A DNA stretch of 64,000 nucleotides from a virus. Under the pieces are notes generated by a model. It saw only the letters and a program-made list of their open reading frames with translations, did not search any database and had not been told where the DNA came from. The DNA lies in the IMG/VR virus record IMGVR_UViG_3300027659_000020, positions 1-64,000 of that record; one strand, written 5' to 3'. Shown here one piece after another: positions 8,211-15,845 of this stretch (the first letter of the stretch is position 1; each line of letters opens with the position of its first letter). Both the position numbers and the translations under genes were made by a program.

Positions 8211-8783
8211 ATGAATATCTTCGTGTTAGATTCAGACCCCGTGCTTGCCGCACAGTATCAGTGCAACAAGCACGTTGTCAAGATGATTGTCGAGTCTGCT
8301 CAGATGCTAAGCACAACTCATCGTTTGCTTGACGGACTGTGCATTCCACAGTCTGTCACTAGCGCAAGGACGGGCAAGATTCGCCTCAAGAAAACATGGC
8401 AACTTAAAGATCAAGAAGCCAATGCTATTCTTTACAATGTCACTCATCCTGGGCATCCATCGACTGTCTGGACGATGGAATCGCTAGCAAATTATACCTG
8501 GCACTACCAGCACTTCTGCGCGCTGTGCGATGAGTATACTCACCGCTATGGCAAGACACACAAGACAGATGCCAAACTCCGACCTGTTCTGTGTTGGGCT
8601 CCGCACAATATACCCAATATCCCACAAACTCAGTTTCGTCTAGCCATGGAGTCTCAGCCTCAATGCAAGAATCTTGCTGATCCTGTAGCTTCATACCGCG
8701 CCTTCTATCGCACCAAGCAAAGCCGATTCAAGATGGTCTGGTCAAAGCGTACCACTCCTGACTGGTTTACTGGCAATACATAA
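8211..8783 (+). CDS. Conserved phage protein, possible DNA glycosylase/repair type
   Basis: 190 residues. The N-terminus MNIFVLDSDPVLAAQYQCNKHVVKMIVESAQMLS, followed by HPSTVW, NYTWHYQH and EYTHRYGK, is a recognisable family common in T4-like phages and some bacteria, where it is often annotated as hypothetical or as pyrimidine-dimer-glycosylase-like. His, Cys and Trp residues are strongly enriched. The enzymatic assignment is uncertain. Confidence 0.65.
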   Translation: MNIFVLDSDPVLAAQYQCNKHVVKMIVESAQMLSTTHRLLDGLCIPQSVTSARTGKIRLKKTWQLKDQEANAILYNVTHPGHPSTVWTMESLANYTWHYQHFCALCDEYTHRYGKTHKTDAKLRPVLCWAPHNIPNIPQTQFRLAMESQPQCKNLADPVASYRAFYRTKQSRFKMVWSKRTTPDWFTGNT

Positions 8784-8791
8784 TACCATCT

Positions 8792-9043
8792 ATGCCTAAC
8801 TACGATTTCAGCTGCAGCTCATGCGACCATGAGTTTGCAGAAAATGTTCCGATTGCTAACCGCGACGATGCTCGTGCTTGCCCTTCCTGTGGCAAGAATA
8901 CAGTTAAGCGCGGTGTATCAGCAGCAACAGTTTCTTATTCTGGCTTCAAGGATAACGTAACTCGCGCAGGCAGTGGATGGAATGATGTTCTCAATAAAGT
9001 AAAGAAAAAAGCAGGAAGTATAAACACTATCAAAACCCGCTAA
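8792..9043 (+). CDS. FmdB-type zinc-ribbon protein
   Basis: 83 residues. MPNYDFSCSSC (CxxC at 8-11) and CPSCGK (CxxC at 31-34) form a typical FmdB-family zinc ribbon; the tail is basic. The last base of its stop codon is the first base of the following PhoH-like ATPase gene (TAATG). Such proteins are frequent near replication and phoH genes in T4-like phages, but their function is unknown. Confidence 0.75.
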   Translation: MPNYDFSCSSCDHEFAENVPIANRDDARACPSCGKNTVKRGVSAATVSYSGFKDNVTRAGSGWNDVLNKVKKKAGSINTIKTR

Positions 9044-9783
9044 TGGCTAAATTGAAAAAACAAAAACAGAAACAGCCTCAAGCTCCAGTAGTACTTCCAA
9101 GGTTTGAATCACTTAAAGTGATCGAGCCTCTGACTAAGTCTCAGGAGAAGGTATTTAAAGCATTTGAGAAAAACAACCACCTGTGCTTATCTGGCTGTGC
9201 CGGAACGGGCAAGACTTTTCTAGCCATGTATCTTGCGCTCGAGGAGGTTATGTCTGGTAAGTCAAAAGCCGAAAAGATTATTATTGTCCGCTCAATTGTT
9301 CCAACTCGTGACATTGGCTTCCTTCCGGGAGATCGCGCAGAGAAGGAATCTACATACTTATACCCTTACATTGCTATCTGCGCCGAGTTGTTTGGCGATC
9401 CTATGGCATGGGCAAAGCTGGTGGCTAAGAAACAAGTTGAGTTCCTGACAACCTCATTTGTCCGCGGTATCACTCTGCGTAACTCAATCGTCATTATCGA
9501 TGAGATGCAGAATCTTACATTCCATGAGCTTGACTCGATTATTACTCGTCTGGGTGATAACTGCCGTCTGATTATGTGCGGCGACTACTATCAGACTGAC
9601 CTCGAGAAAAAGAATGACAAGTGCGGTATTCTCGAGTTCATGGAGATCATCGAGCAGATGAAGTATTTCTATTCTATTGAGTTTGGCTGGCAGGATATCG
9701 TACGGTCCGGCCTAGTCCGAGATTACATTATGACAAAGGAAATCGTACAAAAAGACAAACACATTAAAGCTACGAAGACATGA
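9043..9783 (+). CDS. phoH: PhoH-like ATPase
   Basis: 246 residues. Walker A is GCAGTGKT (about residues 51-58) and Walker B is IVIIDEMQN, with the family blocks VPTRDIGFLPGD and LIMCGDYYQTDL. PhoH proteins are helicase-like ATPases with RNA-related roles; phage versions are often called auxiliary metabolic genes although their effect on phosphate metabolism is unproven. The N-terminal 20 residues are Lys/Gln-rich. It overlaps the next gene by four bases. Confidence 0.93.
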   Translation: MAKLKKQKQKQPQAPVVLPRFESLKVIEPLTKSQEKVFKAFEKNNHLCLSGCAGTGKTFLAMYLALEEVMSGKSKAEKIIIVRSIVPTRDIGFLPGDRAEKESTYLYPYIAICAELFGDPMAWAKLVAKKQVEFLTTSFVRGITLRNSIVIIDEMQNLTFHELDSIITRLGDNCRLIMCGDYYQTDLEKKNDKCGILEFMEIIEQMKYFYSIEFGWQDIVRSGLVRDYIMTKEIVQKDKHIKATKT

Positions 9784-9974
9784 AATCAACTAGGGTAAAA
9801 CAGAAAGAATTCACTGGTAAATTTGATGATATTGACCGCTCTGCAAAACGGAGCTATTCAGCAAAGAAGTCAAAACGACCTCTGAACGAGGATGAAGAGA
9901 ATGAATTCCAGTCCTGGATGAATCGCCCCTCCGATGTCAGTAACTACCTGGAAGACAAAGAAGATATTAGCTGA
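9780..9974 (+). CDS. Small charged protein
   Basis: 64 residues, no domain recognised: basic in the first half, acidic at the end. It overlaps phoH by four bases and its stop codon shares a base with the next start (TGATG), so three genes in a row are coupled. Probably disordered. Confidence 0.5.
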   Translation: MKSTRVKQKEFTGKFDDIDRSAKRSYSAKKSKRPLNEDEENEFQSWMNRPSDVSNYLEDKEDIS

Positions 9975-10657
9975 TGAAGTTTAACCATATGCCGGTTAGT
10001 TTAGGTTATGACACTATTCTCTGTGAGAATGCGCTAACCGGCCGTACTTATGTTACGCCGCAGGGTAATCGCTATCCATCGATTACCTCTGTGCTGAGTA
10101 TTTTATCTAAAGAAAAGATTCAGGAATGGCGTACAGCAGTAGGAGAAGTGGAGGCAAATCGTGTGTCCCGTGTAGCTGCATCTCGTGGGACATCGGTACA
10201 CTCGTTAGTAGAAGACTATCTAAATAACAAACCGCTTGATCTGACGCGCGCTATGCCAAATAGCGCTGCTTCATTTCGCTCTATTCAGCCTATTCTAGAT
10301 GCGAGTATTACAGATATTCTGATTCAAGAAGCGCCACTATATTCCGATCATTTGCGCGTGGCTGGTCGATGTGATCTGATCGCTATGTTTGATGGTGTGC
10401 TGTCTGTAGTAGATATCAAGACTTCCTCGCGAGTGAAGACTGCAGATGATATTCATAACTACTTCATGCAGGAAGCAGCATATGCCATCATGTTCGAGGA
10501 GCGTACTAGAATTCCTATCGTCAACCTAGTGACAGTAATTGCAGTAGACTTTTCCAAACCGATTGTCCTTAAGGAGCACAGAGACAATTGGGCAAAACCG
10601 CTACTTGAAACAATCGAGGAACATCGTCGTAGAAAACTGCTCGAACCTAGTAAGTAA
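9974..10657 (+). CDS. PD-(D/E)XK exonuclease, RecB/Cas4/MGME1-like
   Basis: 227 residues. The nuclease fold is shown by RGTSVHSLVEDYL (early Glu), VAGRCDLIAMFDGVLSVVDIKTSSR (Asp in GRCD, and the D-x-K of VVDIKTS), then QEAAYA. This motif order is that of RecB/Cas4-type nucleases that process single-strand DNA ends. A role in recombination or packaging-end processing fits its position beside phoH and rnh. The N-terminal 50 residues carry a beta-rich segment ending SITSVLS, common in these phage nucleases. Confidence 0.85.
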   Translation: MKFNHMPVSLGYDTILCENALTGRTYVTPQGNRYPSITSVLSILSKEKIQEWRTAVGEVEANRVSRVAASRGTSVHSLVEDYLNNKPLDLTRAMPNSAASFRSIQPILDASITDILIQEAPLYSDHLRVAGRCDLIAMFDGVLSVVDIKTSSRVKTADDIHNYFMQEAAYAIMFEERTRIPIVNLVTVIAVDFSKPIVLKEHRDNWAKPLLETIEEHRRRKLLEPSK

Positions 10658-10677
10658 AAAGTGGCATACATACTATA

Positions 10678-11286
10678 ATGAAACAAAACCATTCATCGTC
10701 TAATCCGTTACTCGAGCTGCTTAATCAAGAAAAGAAAGCACAGAATGCATTTGCTGGTAAGGAAATTGCTCATCTTCATGAGTACTATCTGACCGGCGAG
10801 ATTGAAGAAGCTAGTAAGTATACCGAATGGTTCAATGTAATTCGGCATGCTCCACCAACTGACCTAGTCAAGCTTTACATTAACTCAGAGGGCGGCAGCT
10901 TATGGACAGCAATTCAGTTTATGCGCGTGCTCAAGGAGTGCAAAGCACAGGTAGTTGCTTCGGTAGAAGGCGCGTGTATGAGTGCAGCAACGATTATCTT
11001 TTTGATGTCTGATAGTTATGAGATCTCGCCGCATTCCATGTTCATGTTCCATAATTACAGCGGAGGAATTATCGGTAAAGGCGGCGAGATGATCGACCAG
11101 ATCAATCATGAGCGCGACTGGTCGGAAAAACTGCTTAACGAGATCTATGAGAATTTCTTAACAAAAGACGAGATTCGAGCAATACTTGATAACAAAGACA
11201 TCTGGATGACATCCGAGCAAGTGGTCGTACGGCTGAATAAGAAAGCTAAGGCAAATAAGAAAGCTAAGCTGAACTCTAAGGAATAG
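10678..11286 (+). CDS. ClpP-like serine protease
   Basis: 202 residues. YINSEGGS, EGACMSAA with catalytic Ser S102, and FMFHNYSGG with catalytic His H125 are the ClpP signature; an Asp in the later helical part would complete the triad. It has no signal peptide. The tail is Lys/Ala-rich (NKKAKANKKAKLN). In phages, such enzymes may act as a head maturation protease or with host Clp ATPase; it lies far from head genes here, so a cytoplasmic role is equally possible. Confidence 0.88.
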   Translation: MKQNHSSSNPLLELLNQEKKAQNAFAGKEIAHLHEYYLTGEIEEASKYTEWFNVIRHAPPTDLVKLYINSEGGSLWTAIQFMRVLKECKAQVVASVEGACMSAATIIFLMSDSYEISPHSMFMFHNYSGGIIGKGGEMIDQINHERDWSEKLLNEIYENFLTKDEIRAILDNKDIWMTSEQVVVRLNKKAKANKKAKLNSKE

Positions 11287-11383
11287 CACATCGAGTAGCG
11301 ATGGATTATAAGAATCCAGCGCAACAATTGCTACTCAACAAGTTATGTAATTCGTAGTAGTTTACTTTCTCATAGGATATTGT

Positions 11384-11623
11384 ATGGTTCTAATGATGAA
11401 TAACACTACTAACATTGACACTAACGCTGCATTTAATTCTGAATGGAAACGCACAAATCACTATGCCTACCTTAGCGGCGAACTTCAGGGATTACTGAAG
11501 TATTGGATTAACGCCGGTATTGTGCCAGGAGTCAGTATCACTGACCGTGTCGCATACGACGCGTGGGTAGAGAAGGCGATTGCTCAGTCAAAGGCGAGTG
11601 CAGAAAAGTTCGCGCCACTTTAA
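11384..11623 (+). CDS. Small phage protein
   Basis: 79 residues, unknown. TAGGAT at 11373-11378 puts the predicted transcription start on or next to ATG 11384, which favours this start over the in-frame ATGs at 11396 and 11399. The first residues are Asn/Thr-rich and the rest is helical. Confidence 0.55.
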   Translation: MVLMMNNTTNIDTNAAFNSEWKRTNHYAYLSGELQGLLKYWINAGIVPGVSITDRVAYDAWVEKAIAQSKASAEKFAPL

Positions 11624-11651
11624 GTGAATAAAGTCTTGCAATAAATTTTCC

Positions 11652-11864
11652 ATGACTAAAAACGAATACCAACGAAGCCTGCGCGAGTCAGCGCTTGCGC
11701 GATCTGATTTCCGACGCGAGCTATACGCCCGCTTTGCTACCATTGACTACGCCCCTGCACCGACTGTCGCTGCACGCGCTGTTAGCGCAGACGACAGATT
11801 ATCAGAGATTTACTCTGAGGGTCGCATTTACAAGCGGGGTCAATTTACATCCCATGAAATATAA
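11652..11864 (+). CDS. Small basic protein
   Basis: 70 residues, Arg/Ala-rich, no domain recognised. Its last codons overlap the start of the next small gene (the sequence ATGAAATATAA holds both the next ATG and this TAA). Confidence 0.5.
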   Translation: MTKNEYQRSLRESALARSDFRRELYARFATIDYAPAPTVAARAVSADDRLSEIYSEGRIYKRGQFTSHEI

Positions 11865-12003
11865 ATTGTGCATTGAGTGCGGATACCGCGGCTTTCACCA
11901 TGCCAATTGTCCAGAGCGTCCCGATGATGATCTTGAGGATATTGAAATTGAAGTCACGAGCGATGTCGAAGACAACTTTGACCAACAAAATTTTATCCCA
12001 TAA
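11854..12003 (+). CDS. Small zinc-knuckle-like acidic protein
   Basis: 49 residues beginning MKYKLCIECGYRGFHHANC, a CxxC-x7-HxxxC-like cluster suited to one zinc ion, followed by a strongly acidic tail. It starts inside the end of the preceding gene, so it is translationally coupled. A longer in-frame extension upstream exists but overlaps the previous gene entirely and is unlikely. Confidence 0.55.
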   Translation: MKYKLCIECGYRGFHHANCPERPDDDLEDIEIEVTSDVEDNFDQQNFIP

Positions 12004-12010
12004 GAATATT

Positions 12011-12511
12011 ATGTTAATCTCTAAAAAGAAATCTGCTACATCAGACCTCGAGCATTACAAGAACGAATGTGCGCGGTTACGGAATCTGGTAACAAACTGT
12101 TTTTCTGTCAACCGAGTAGCTGCAACGGCAGCTACAAAGGACGATCAACGACTATACCGCAAAGTCGGTAAGAATAAGTTATTGGCGGTCAATGACCCAT
12201 ATGCGTATGATGGTCTCCGCAATGGCTTTTGGCTAATTCATGTTACTGACGGCAGCACTTCTATTCGTCAGCAGGTCTGGCCAGATAGGGCTGTTCAGAC
12301 TGCAGCTGCGCGTCTTGCAGAAGATGAGATTGTCGAAATCATCCGCAAAGCATCTGTAGCACGGCCAAGCAGTATACCACTTACTCCCGCAGAGAAAGCA
12401 GACTGGGATGCTCTTATTAAGAAGCATGGCGCCCGCTTTAGCACGCTACAGTATCCCTCATTTCAAGAAAATGCTGAGAAAATTGTAAAGGCACTGCTTG
12501 ACCATGAATAA
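12011..12511 (+). CDS. Phage protein of unknown function
   Basis: 166 residues from ATG 12011; the frame is open further upstream, but that part would overlap the previous gene. The N-terminus has a short helix with Lys/Glu/Cys, and the remainder is mixed. No family recognised. The following gene begins inside its last codons. Confidence 0.5.
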   Translation: MLISKKKSATSDLEHYKNECARLRNLVTNCFSVNRVAATAATKDDQRLYRKVGKNKLLAVNDPYAYDGLRNGFWLIHVTDGSTSIRQQVWPDRAVQTAAARLAEDEIVEIIRKASVARPSSIPLTPAEKADWDALIKKHGARFSTLQYPSFQENAEKIVKALLDHE

Positions 12512-12770
12512 GAATAAAAGAGTTAAGAAAACTAATACGTATAGCAAAGTAGCTATTGAAATGGCTAAGGAGATAGCTAACCTGGTCAATTTTATTGGAA
12601 TGGAATCTCCCTCCGATCGTCTCCATGATATGGAAGAGATATTGGATAGCTATGTTAATCAGAAGCGCGCAGAAGTGCTTCGGAAAAAGATCAATGGCAT
12701 GGCCTATTCCAAAGTGAAGAAACTAGAGGAGAATGTGAATAATCTACTTAGTCGCGGCAACCGCAATTAA
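12504..12770 (+). CDS. Small basic helical protein
   Basis: 88 residues from ATG 12504 (an ATG at 12498 adds two). It overlaps the previous gene. Lys-rich and helical with a possible coiled coil in the C-terminal third. Function unknown. Confidence 0.5.
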   Translation: MNKNKRVKKTNTYSKVAIEMAKEIANLVNFIGMESPSDRLHDMEEILDSYVNQKRAEVLRKKINGMAYSKVKKLEENVNNLLSRGNRN

Positions 12771-12795
12771 GCTTAATGAGTTTAAGGAAAATAAG

Positions 12796-13023
12796 ATGTA
12801 TACCGAATCAGAGATGACGCACCGGCTGCAATCAGCCGGTATTTTGACAGATCCTAACTTCGTGCCGCGAGAGACCTCGGTTAATCGCTTTGGAGTAATG
12901 ATCTGGGATCACAAGACTGGTGGCCATTGTCAGGTTCTCAACGGTGAAAGCTGGAAGACTGCCCGCAAATATAATGTCCCTCGCAAAGGATTCTCTTCTG
13001 TCGTCAAGTCTATTGTAGGATAA
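12796..13023 (+). CDS. Small phage protein
   Basis: 75 residues, unknown. AAGGAAA six bases before the ATG is one of the few Shine-Dalgarno-like sequences in the window, as seen at internal operon positions. Its stop overlaps the start of the HNH gene by one base. Confidence 0.5.
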   Translation: MYTESEMTHRLQSAGILTDPNFVPRETSVNRFGVMIWDHKTGGHCQVLNGESWKTARKYNVPRKGFSSVVKSIVG

Positions 13024-13676
13024 TGATTCCAGTAGATCCACACACTCGCACTACTCTGGTACTAAACAAGAACTACCAATCAAACGGTCGCTTCTTTACT
13101 GCACGAGCTGCAATTCGGCATTTGATGAATAGCCGAGTCAAGGGCATCGATGCAATGGGCAACTGTGTCTCATGGAACGGATCTGATGTGGAGAATCTGG
13201 AAGGTGTAGGAAGTTCTTTGAGTTGGGCCGATGGATCGGTTAACTTATATTCTGATCAGCCATGCCTGCGTTCCGCGCCAAATGCTATTACTGGGCTAGA
13301 AACTCAGTGGCCAGTGCCGACCATCGTGGTCTGTACCTATCACTTTGGTTATCGTCGCCGCTCTGGCCAGAATATCTCACTCAAGACGCTCTATCATCTC
13401 TGTAAAGGAGTGTGCCAATACTGCGTAGAGAAGATTCCATTTTCTGAGGCCACAAAGGATCATATTTACCCAAAGTCGTTAGGCGGGCCAAATGATCAGT
13501 CAAACATCGCTCTGGCCTGTCGGTCATGTAACTCAGCGAAAGAAGATACTTTTCCTTACCATGACGTGAATGGCCAGGAAGTGCGTTCGCGAGTGATTAA
13601 CCAACACACCGGTGTGCTGCCAGTGGGTATGTCATTCCGCGATGAGTGGAAACCGTATCTTTATATTAGCGAATAG
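13023..13676 (+). CDS. HNH endonuclease
   Basis: 217 residues. The HNH domain lies at about 130-180: CQYC, then DHIYPKSLGGPN (the H of the first motif with its Asp), an Asn, and CRSCNSAK, so two CxxC pairs hold a structural zinc and the beta-beta-alpha-metal site is complete. The N-terminal 125 residues are unassigned. It may be a free-standing homing endonuclease or a DNA-processing enzyme. It is the last gene before the tRNA region. Confidence 0.88.
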   Translation: MIPVDPHTRTTLVLNKNYQSNGRFFTARAAIRHLMNSRVKGIDAMGNCVSWNGSDVENLEGVGSSLSWADGSVNLYSDQPCLRSAPNAITGLETQWPVPTIVVCTYHFGYRRRSGQNISLKTLYHLCKGVCQYCVEKIPFSEATKDHIYPKSLGGPNDQSNIALACRSCNSAKEDTFPYHDVNGQEVRSRVINQHTGVLPVGMSFRDEWKPYLYISE

Positions 13677-13721
13677 CCTGTCGTAGATCAACGCTTATTG
13701 CACTTATTGTCCATTTAGATG

Positions 13722-13749
13722 TTTACTTTCCCACCATCTAATATAAGAT
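13722..13749 (+). promoter_or_regulatory. Early-type promoter for the tRNA region
   Basis: TTTACT (13722-13727), 16 bases, TAAGAT (13744-13749). It precedes a structured leader and the first tRNA, so it probably drives the array. A late-like GATAAATA follows at 13753-13760. Confidence 0.5.
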
Positions 13750-13801
13750 CTAGATAAATAAATGACATGGCATTTCAAATGCGGTCATTCTATAATAAAT
13801 T

Positions 13802-13959
13802 TCAATTTAACTGCCAGACGCCGGCTTTAAGGAGTCCAAACGACCGATAAGGGGATCCAATCCATAACATAAGTGTGTTATGAGAGGGATCGAATGTAAT
13901 TTGTTCTTTTTAGTTTTGACGGTCCCGGACGTCGTTAAATATTTGCCGGGCCCATTTTT
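13802..13959 (+). ncRNA. Structured leader RNA before the tRNA array
   Basis: No gene is visible between 13677 and 13959 apart from a 22-codon frame at 13762. Instead there are nested inverted repeats: GATCC (13854-13858) with GGATC (13887-13891) enclosing CATAACA / TGTTATG (13863-13882), and GGTCCCGG (13921) with CCGGGCC (13946) followed by ATTTTTG directly before tRNA-Thr. The last hairpin could be a weak terminator or an RNase processing signal. No family recognised. Confidence 0.4.
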
Positions 13960-14035
13960 GCCCTTGTAGCTCAGTTGGTAGAGCACCAGTTTTGTAAACT
14001 GGTTGTCGTCGGTTCAATCCCGTCCGAGGGCTCCA
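13960..14035 (+). tRNA. tRNA-Thr(TGT)
   Basis: 76 bases. The acceptor GCCCTTG pairs with CGAGGGC, the anticodon loop is TTTGTAA and the T loop is GGTTCAATCC; discriminator T with encoded CCA. First canonical tRNA of the array. Confidence 0.95.
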
Positions 14036-14039
14036 TTTT

Positions 14040-14110
14040 GCACTAGATTCATCTTCAAAGTGAATCAAAGATTCCGACCCAATAAAGTAAAGTCGAAACG
14101 GAGTGCACCA
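14040..14110 (+). other. tRNA-like element with encoded CCA, non-canonical arms
   Basis: It starts GCACT and ends AGTGC-A-CCA, like an acceptor stem with discriminator and CCA, and is spaced four bases after tRNA-Thr as a tRNA would be. However, no standard T loop (GGTTCRA) or anticodon arm can be drawn; inside are ATTCA/TGAAT and CGAC/GTCG hairpins. It may be a decayed tRNA or a tRNA-end mimic. Confidence 0.35.
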
Positions 14111-14223
14111 AATTTCCCTTCACGGTGTGAGGGTCTGATGCCAGCAAGCGATGCTTTCCGATTCGGTTGCGTTCTTCGTATCGCCCAAGAGCAAGATTCA
14201 GATAAAACCGTTATTTATTTTCT

Positions 14224-14298
14224 GCACAGGAAGTCAACTGGTTAGACCGCAGCTTGCAAACCTGCTATTAGCGAGTTCGATTCTCGCCCTGTGCTCCA
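14224..14298 (+). tRNA. tRNA-Cys(GCA)
   Basis: 75 bases. Acceptor GCACAGG/CCTGTGC, anticodon loop TTGCAAA, T loop GAGTTCGATTCTC. Discriminator T is the Cys identity base; CCA is encoded. The top pair of the anticodon stem is a C-C mismatch. Confidence 0.92.
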
Positions 14299-14308
14299 TC
14301 GATTTTAC

Positions 14309-14398
14309 GGAGGAATGGCTGAGTCCGGTTTAAGGCAACTGACTTGAAATCAGTCGTGGGGCAACTCACCGTGGGTTCAAATCCTACTTCCTCCGCCA
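14309..14398 (+). tRNA. tRNA-Ser(TGA)
   Basis: 90 bases with a long variable arm, as expected for Ser. Acceptor GGAGGAA/TTCCTCC, anticodon stem ACTGA/TCAGT with loop CTTGAAA, discriminator G, CCA encoded. Confidence 0.95.
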
Positions 14399-14405
14399 CT
14401 TTTCT

Positions 14406-14490
14406 GGCGCGTCGCATAGCGGCTATTGCAGGAGACTGTAAATCTCCCCTCTTCGGATACCCCTTGGTTCGAGTCCAAGCGTGCCCACCA
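14406..14490 (+). tRNA. tRNA-Tyr(GTA)
   Basis: 85 bases, class II variable arm as in bacterial tRNA-Tyr. Anticodon stem GGAGA/TCTCC with loop CTGTAAA; the acceptor has two G-U pairs; discriminator A, CCA encoded. Confidence 0.93.
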
Positions 14491-14503
14491 ATTTCATTGA
14501 TAA

Positions 14504-14579
14504 GCTGGGGTAGCTCAACGGTTTGAGCAGCGCGTTTACATCGCGAAGGCTGGGGGTTCAAATCCCTCCCTCAGCACCA
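14504..14579 (+). tRNA. tRNA-Val(TAC)
   Basis: 76 bases. Anticodon stem CGCG/CGCG with loop TTTACAT, acceptor GCTGGGG/CCTCAGC, T loop GGTTCAAATCC, discriminator A, CCA encoded. Confidence 0.93.
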
Positions 14580-14590
14580 TTTTATTTTTA

Positions 14591-14666
14591 GGGCTCATAT
14601 CTCAGTTGGTAGAGAAGCTGCTTTGCAAGCAGAAGGTCGCAGGTTCGATCCCTGTTGAGTCCACCA
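14591..14666 (+). tRNA. tRNA-Ala(TGC)
   Basis: 76 bases. Anticodon loop TTTGCAA. The acceptor GGGCTCA/TGAGTCC contains the G3-U70 pair that defines alanine tRNAs; discriminator A, CCA encoded. Confidence 0.95.
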
Positions 14667-14689
14667 TTTTTCTCAATTTCCGCAAGGGA

Positions 14690-14807
14690 ACAGGTGTATC
14701 TAGTGAATGGCACACGCCCAATGGGAGGCGCAAGCCGTTAGACCAAACCACTAGGATAACCACCACTGGGAAGGGGGCGGGGAGCGATCTCCTCCCCCAA
14801 CTTTTTT
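14690..14807 (+). ncRNA. Small structured RNA ending in a terminator, inside the tRNA array
   Basis: The 155 bases between tRNA-Ala and tRNA-Trp hold no gene. CTAGTG (about 14700) pairs with CACTAG (about 14748), enclosing GGC/GCC and CGCC/GGCG hairpins; a rho-independent terminator follows. Possibly a short independent RNA or a spacer that trims the array transcript. Confidence 0.35.
14773..14807 (+). terminator. Rho-independent terminator within the tRNA array
   Basis: GGGGG-C-GGGGAG, tetraloop CGAT, CTCC-T-CCCCC, then AAC and six T. One of the strongest hairpin-T-tract signals in the window. Transcription of downstream tRNAs must either read through it or start again. Confidence 0.8.
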
Positions 14808-14821
14808 ATTCTTTACTTTAT

Positions 14822-14896
14822 ACGGACGTGGTACATTAGTAGTGCAGCAGTCTCCAAAACTGCCTTATGAGGGTGCGATTCCCTCCGTCCGTGCCA
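14822..14896 (+). tRNA. tRNA-Trp(CCA)
   Basis: 75 bases. Acceptor ACGGACG/CGTCCGT, anticodon stem GCAGT/ACTGC with loop CTCCAAA, discriminator G as in Trp tRNAs, CCA encoded. Confidence 0.92.
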
Positions 14897-14898
14897 AT

Positions 14899-15117
14899 TT
14901 GCCAGAATCTGATGATTTGGATTTTCTCATGTATTAAATCCAGGGTAGGTTTAATTCCCCCCGGGCAATTCATTTTGCGGCAGCAAGGGACCCCGCTAAG
15001 TCGCGGATATTTGGCGCTGTCAGCTGGTATCAAGCCCAGCCTGCAATTCAATTTTTGATAGTTAGCACACCCTTAATGAGGTCAGCTTTAATAGACTTGG
15101 GTACGGAATCAACTATC
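14899..15117 (+). other. Gene-free stretch with two tRNA-like and one long-stem element
   Basis: Two consecutive elements look like degenerate tRNAs. TTGCCAG pairs with CGGGCAA (about 14899 and 14962) with a T-loop-like GGTTTAATTCC, and TTGCGGC pairs with CCTGCAA (about 14975 and 15047) with a T-arm-like GCTGGTATCAAGCCCAGC. Both end in TTCA instead of CCA and lack a proper anticodon arm. A third element is closed by TTTGATAGTT / AACTATCAAA (15056-15120). They may be decayed tRNAs or parts of a structured RNA. Confidence 0.35.
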
Positions 15118-15121
15118 AAAT

Positions 15122-15333
15122 TTTGAATAGCAGCTCGGAGTGTAGAAGATTGTTTCCATCTTCGGTACGAGCACGGTCTCTAGCCGTCAGCGGAAAAACG
15201 CAGAATGTAACGAAAAGCCTCTGGGTTCATTAACGGCAAGTTTATTGGGAAACATTAAACTTGCCGGAATCTATGCGTAAATAGGAAACTCGCTGGAGTG
15301 TAGCCATATAAAGCAAAACTACACCTATTCAAA
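15122..15333 (+). ncRNA. Structured noncoding RNA (about 210 nt) of unknown family
   Basis: The ends pair: TTTGAATAG (15122-15130) with CTATTCAAA (15325-15333), and further in GTGTAG (15140-15145) with CTACAC (15319-15324). Inside are GAAGAT/ATCTTC, ACGG/CCGT, GCG/CGC and a perfect ten-pair stem GGCAAGTTTA / TAAACTTGCC. A second GGAGTGTAG copy at 15295-15303 could compete for the CTACAC strand, giving two alternative folds. It contains no open frame of note. It sits directly before tRNA-Asp. Confidence 0.55.
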
Positions 15334-15341
15334 TAATTTTA

Positions 15342-15416
15342 GGGGTGGTAGCTTAATGGCGAAGCACCAGCTTGTCACGCTGTAGATTGCGAGTTCAAAT
15401 CTCGTCCATCCCGCCA
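15342..15416 (+). tRNA. tRNA-Asp(GTC)
   Basis: 75 bases. Acceptor GGGGTGG/CCATCCC, anticodon stem CAGC/GCTG with loop TTGTCAC, discriminator G, CCA encoded. Confidence 0.95.
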
Positions 15417-15425
15417 ATTTCATCT

Positions 15426-15845
15426 ATGAATACTCAAACTAAAAAAATAGTAGTTGCCAGCGGTTATTTTAACCCGATTCATGTCGGGCATATCGAATAC
15501 CTTGAAAGGGCTAAGGAACTTGGCGACAAACTAGTCGTCATTGTTAATACCGATGCACAAGTAAAGATCAAGGGTTCTGTTCCATTTCAGACCGAGCAAG
15601 ATAGATTGCGCATTGTTCAGTCACTAAAAGTGGTAGACCAAGCAATCTTATCCATCGATACCGATGGAAGCGTTTGCCGCTCACTTGTCTTTTTGAAGCC
15701 AAATATCTTTGCTAAAGGCGGAGATAGGCATTCTGGCGAAATTCCAGAAAAGGTAGTATGTGATGCTCACGGAATTGCTATCATAGATGGTCTTGGAGCT
15801 AAGATTCGATCTAGCTCTAGTATAATTTCTGCCGCCATCGTCTAA
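15426..15845 (+). CDS. Cytidylyltransferase-family (HxGH) nucleotidyltransferase
   Basis: 139 residues from ATG 15426; the frame is open upstream into tRNA-Asp, so the internal Met is the real start. SGYFNPIHVGHIEYL carries the HxGH motif that binds the nucleotide phosphates, and KIRSSSSII near the end is the second family motif (ISSS-like). Such enzymes transfer CMP or AMP to small alcohol phosphates or sugars; the substrate cannot be told. The TAA stop at 15843-15845 lies inside the D-arm region of the next tRNA, overlapping it by 15 bases. Confidence 0.85.
   Translation: MNTQTKKIVVASGYFNPIHVGHIEYLERAKELGDKLVVIVNTDAQVKIKGSVPFQTEQDRLRIVQSLKVVDQAILSIDTDGSVCRSLVFLKPNIFAKGGDRHSGEIPEKVVCDAHGIAIIDGLGAKIRSSSSIISAAIV

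Noticed and set aside
14268-14561. Minus-strand frames across the tRNA genes (also 17619-18215)
   Set aside because: They read antisense through several tRNAs; such frames are a known false call in tRNA arrays.
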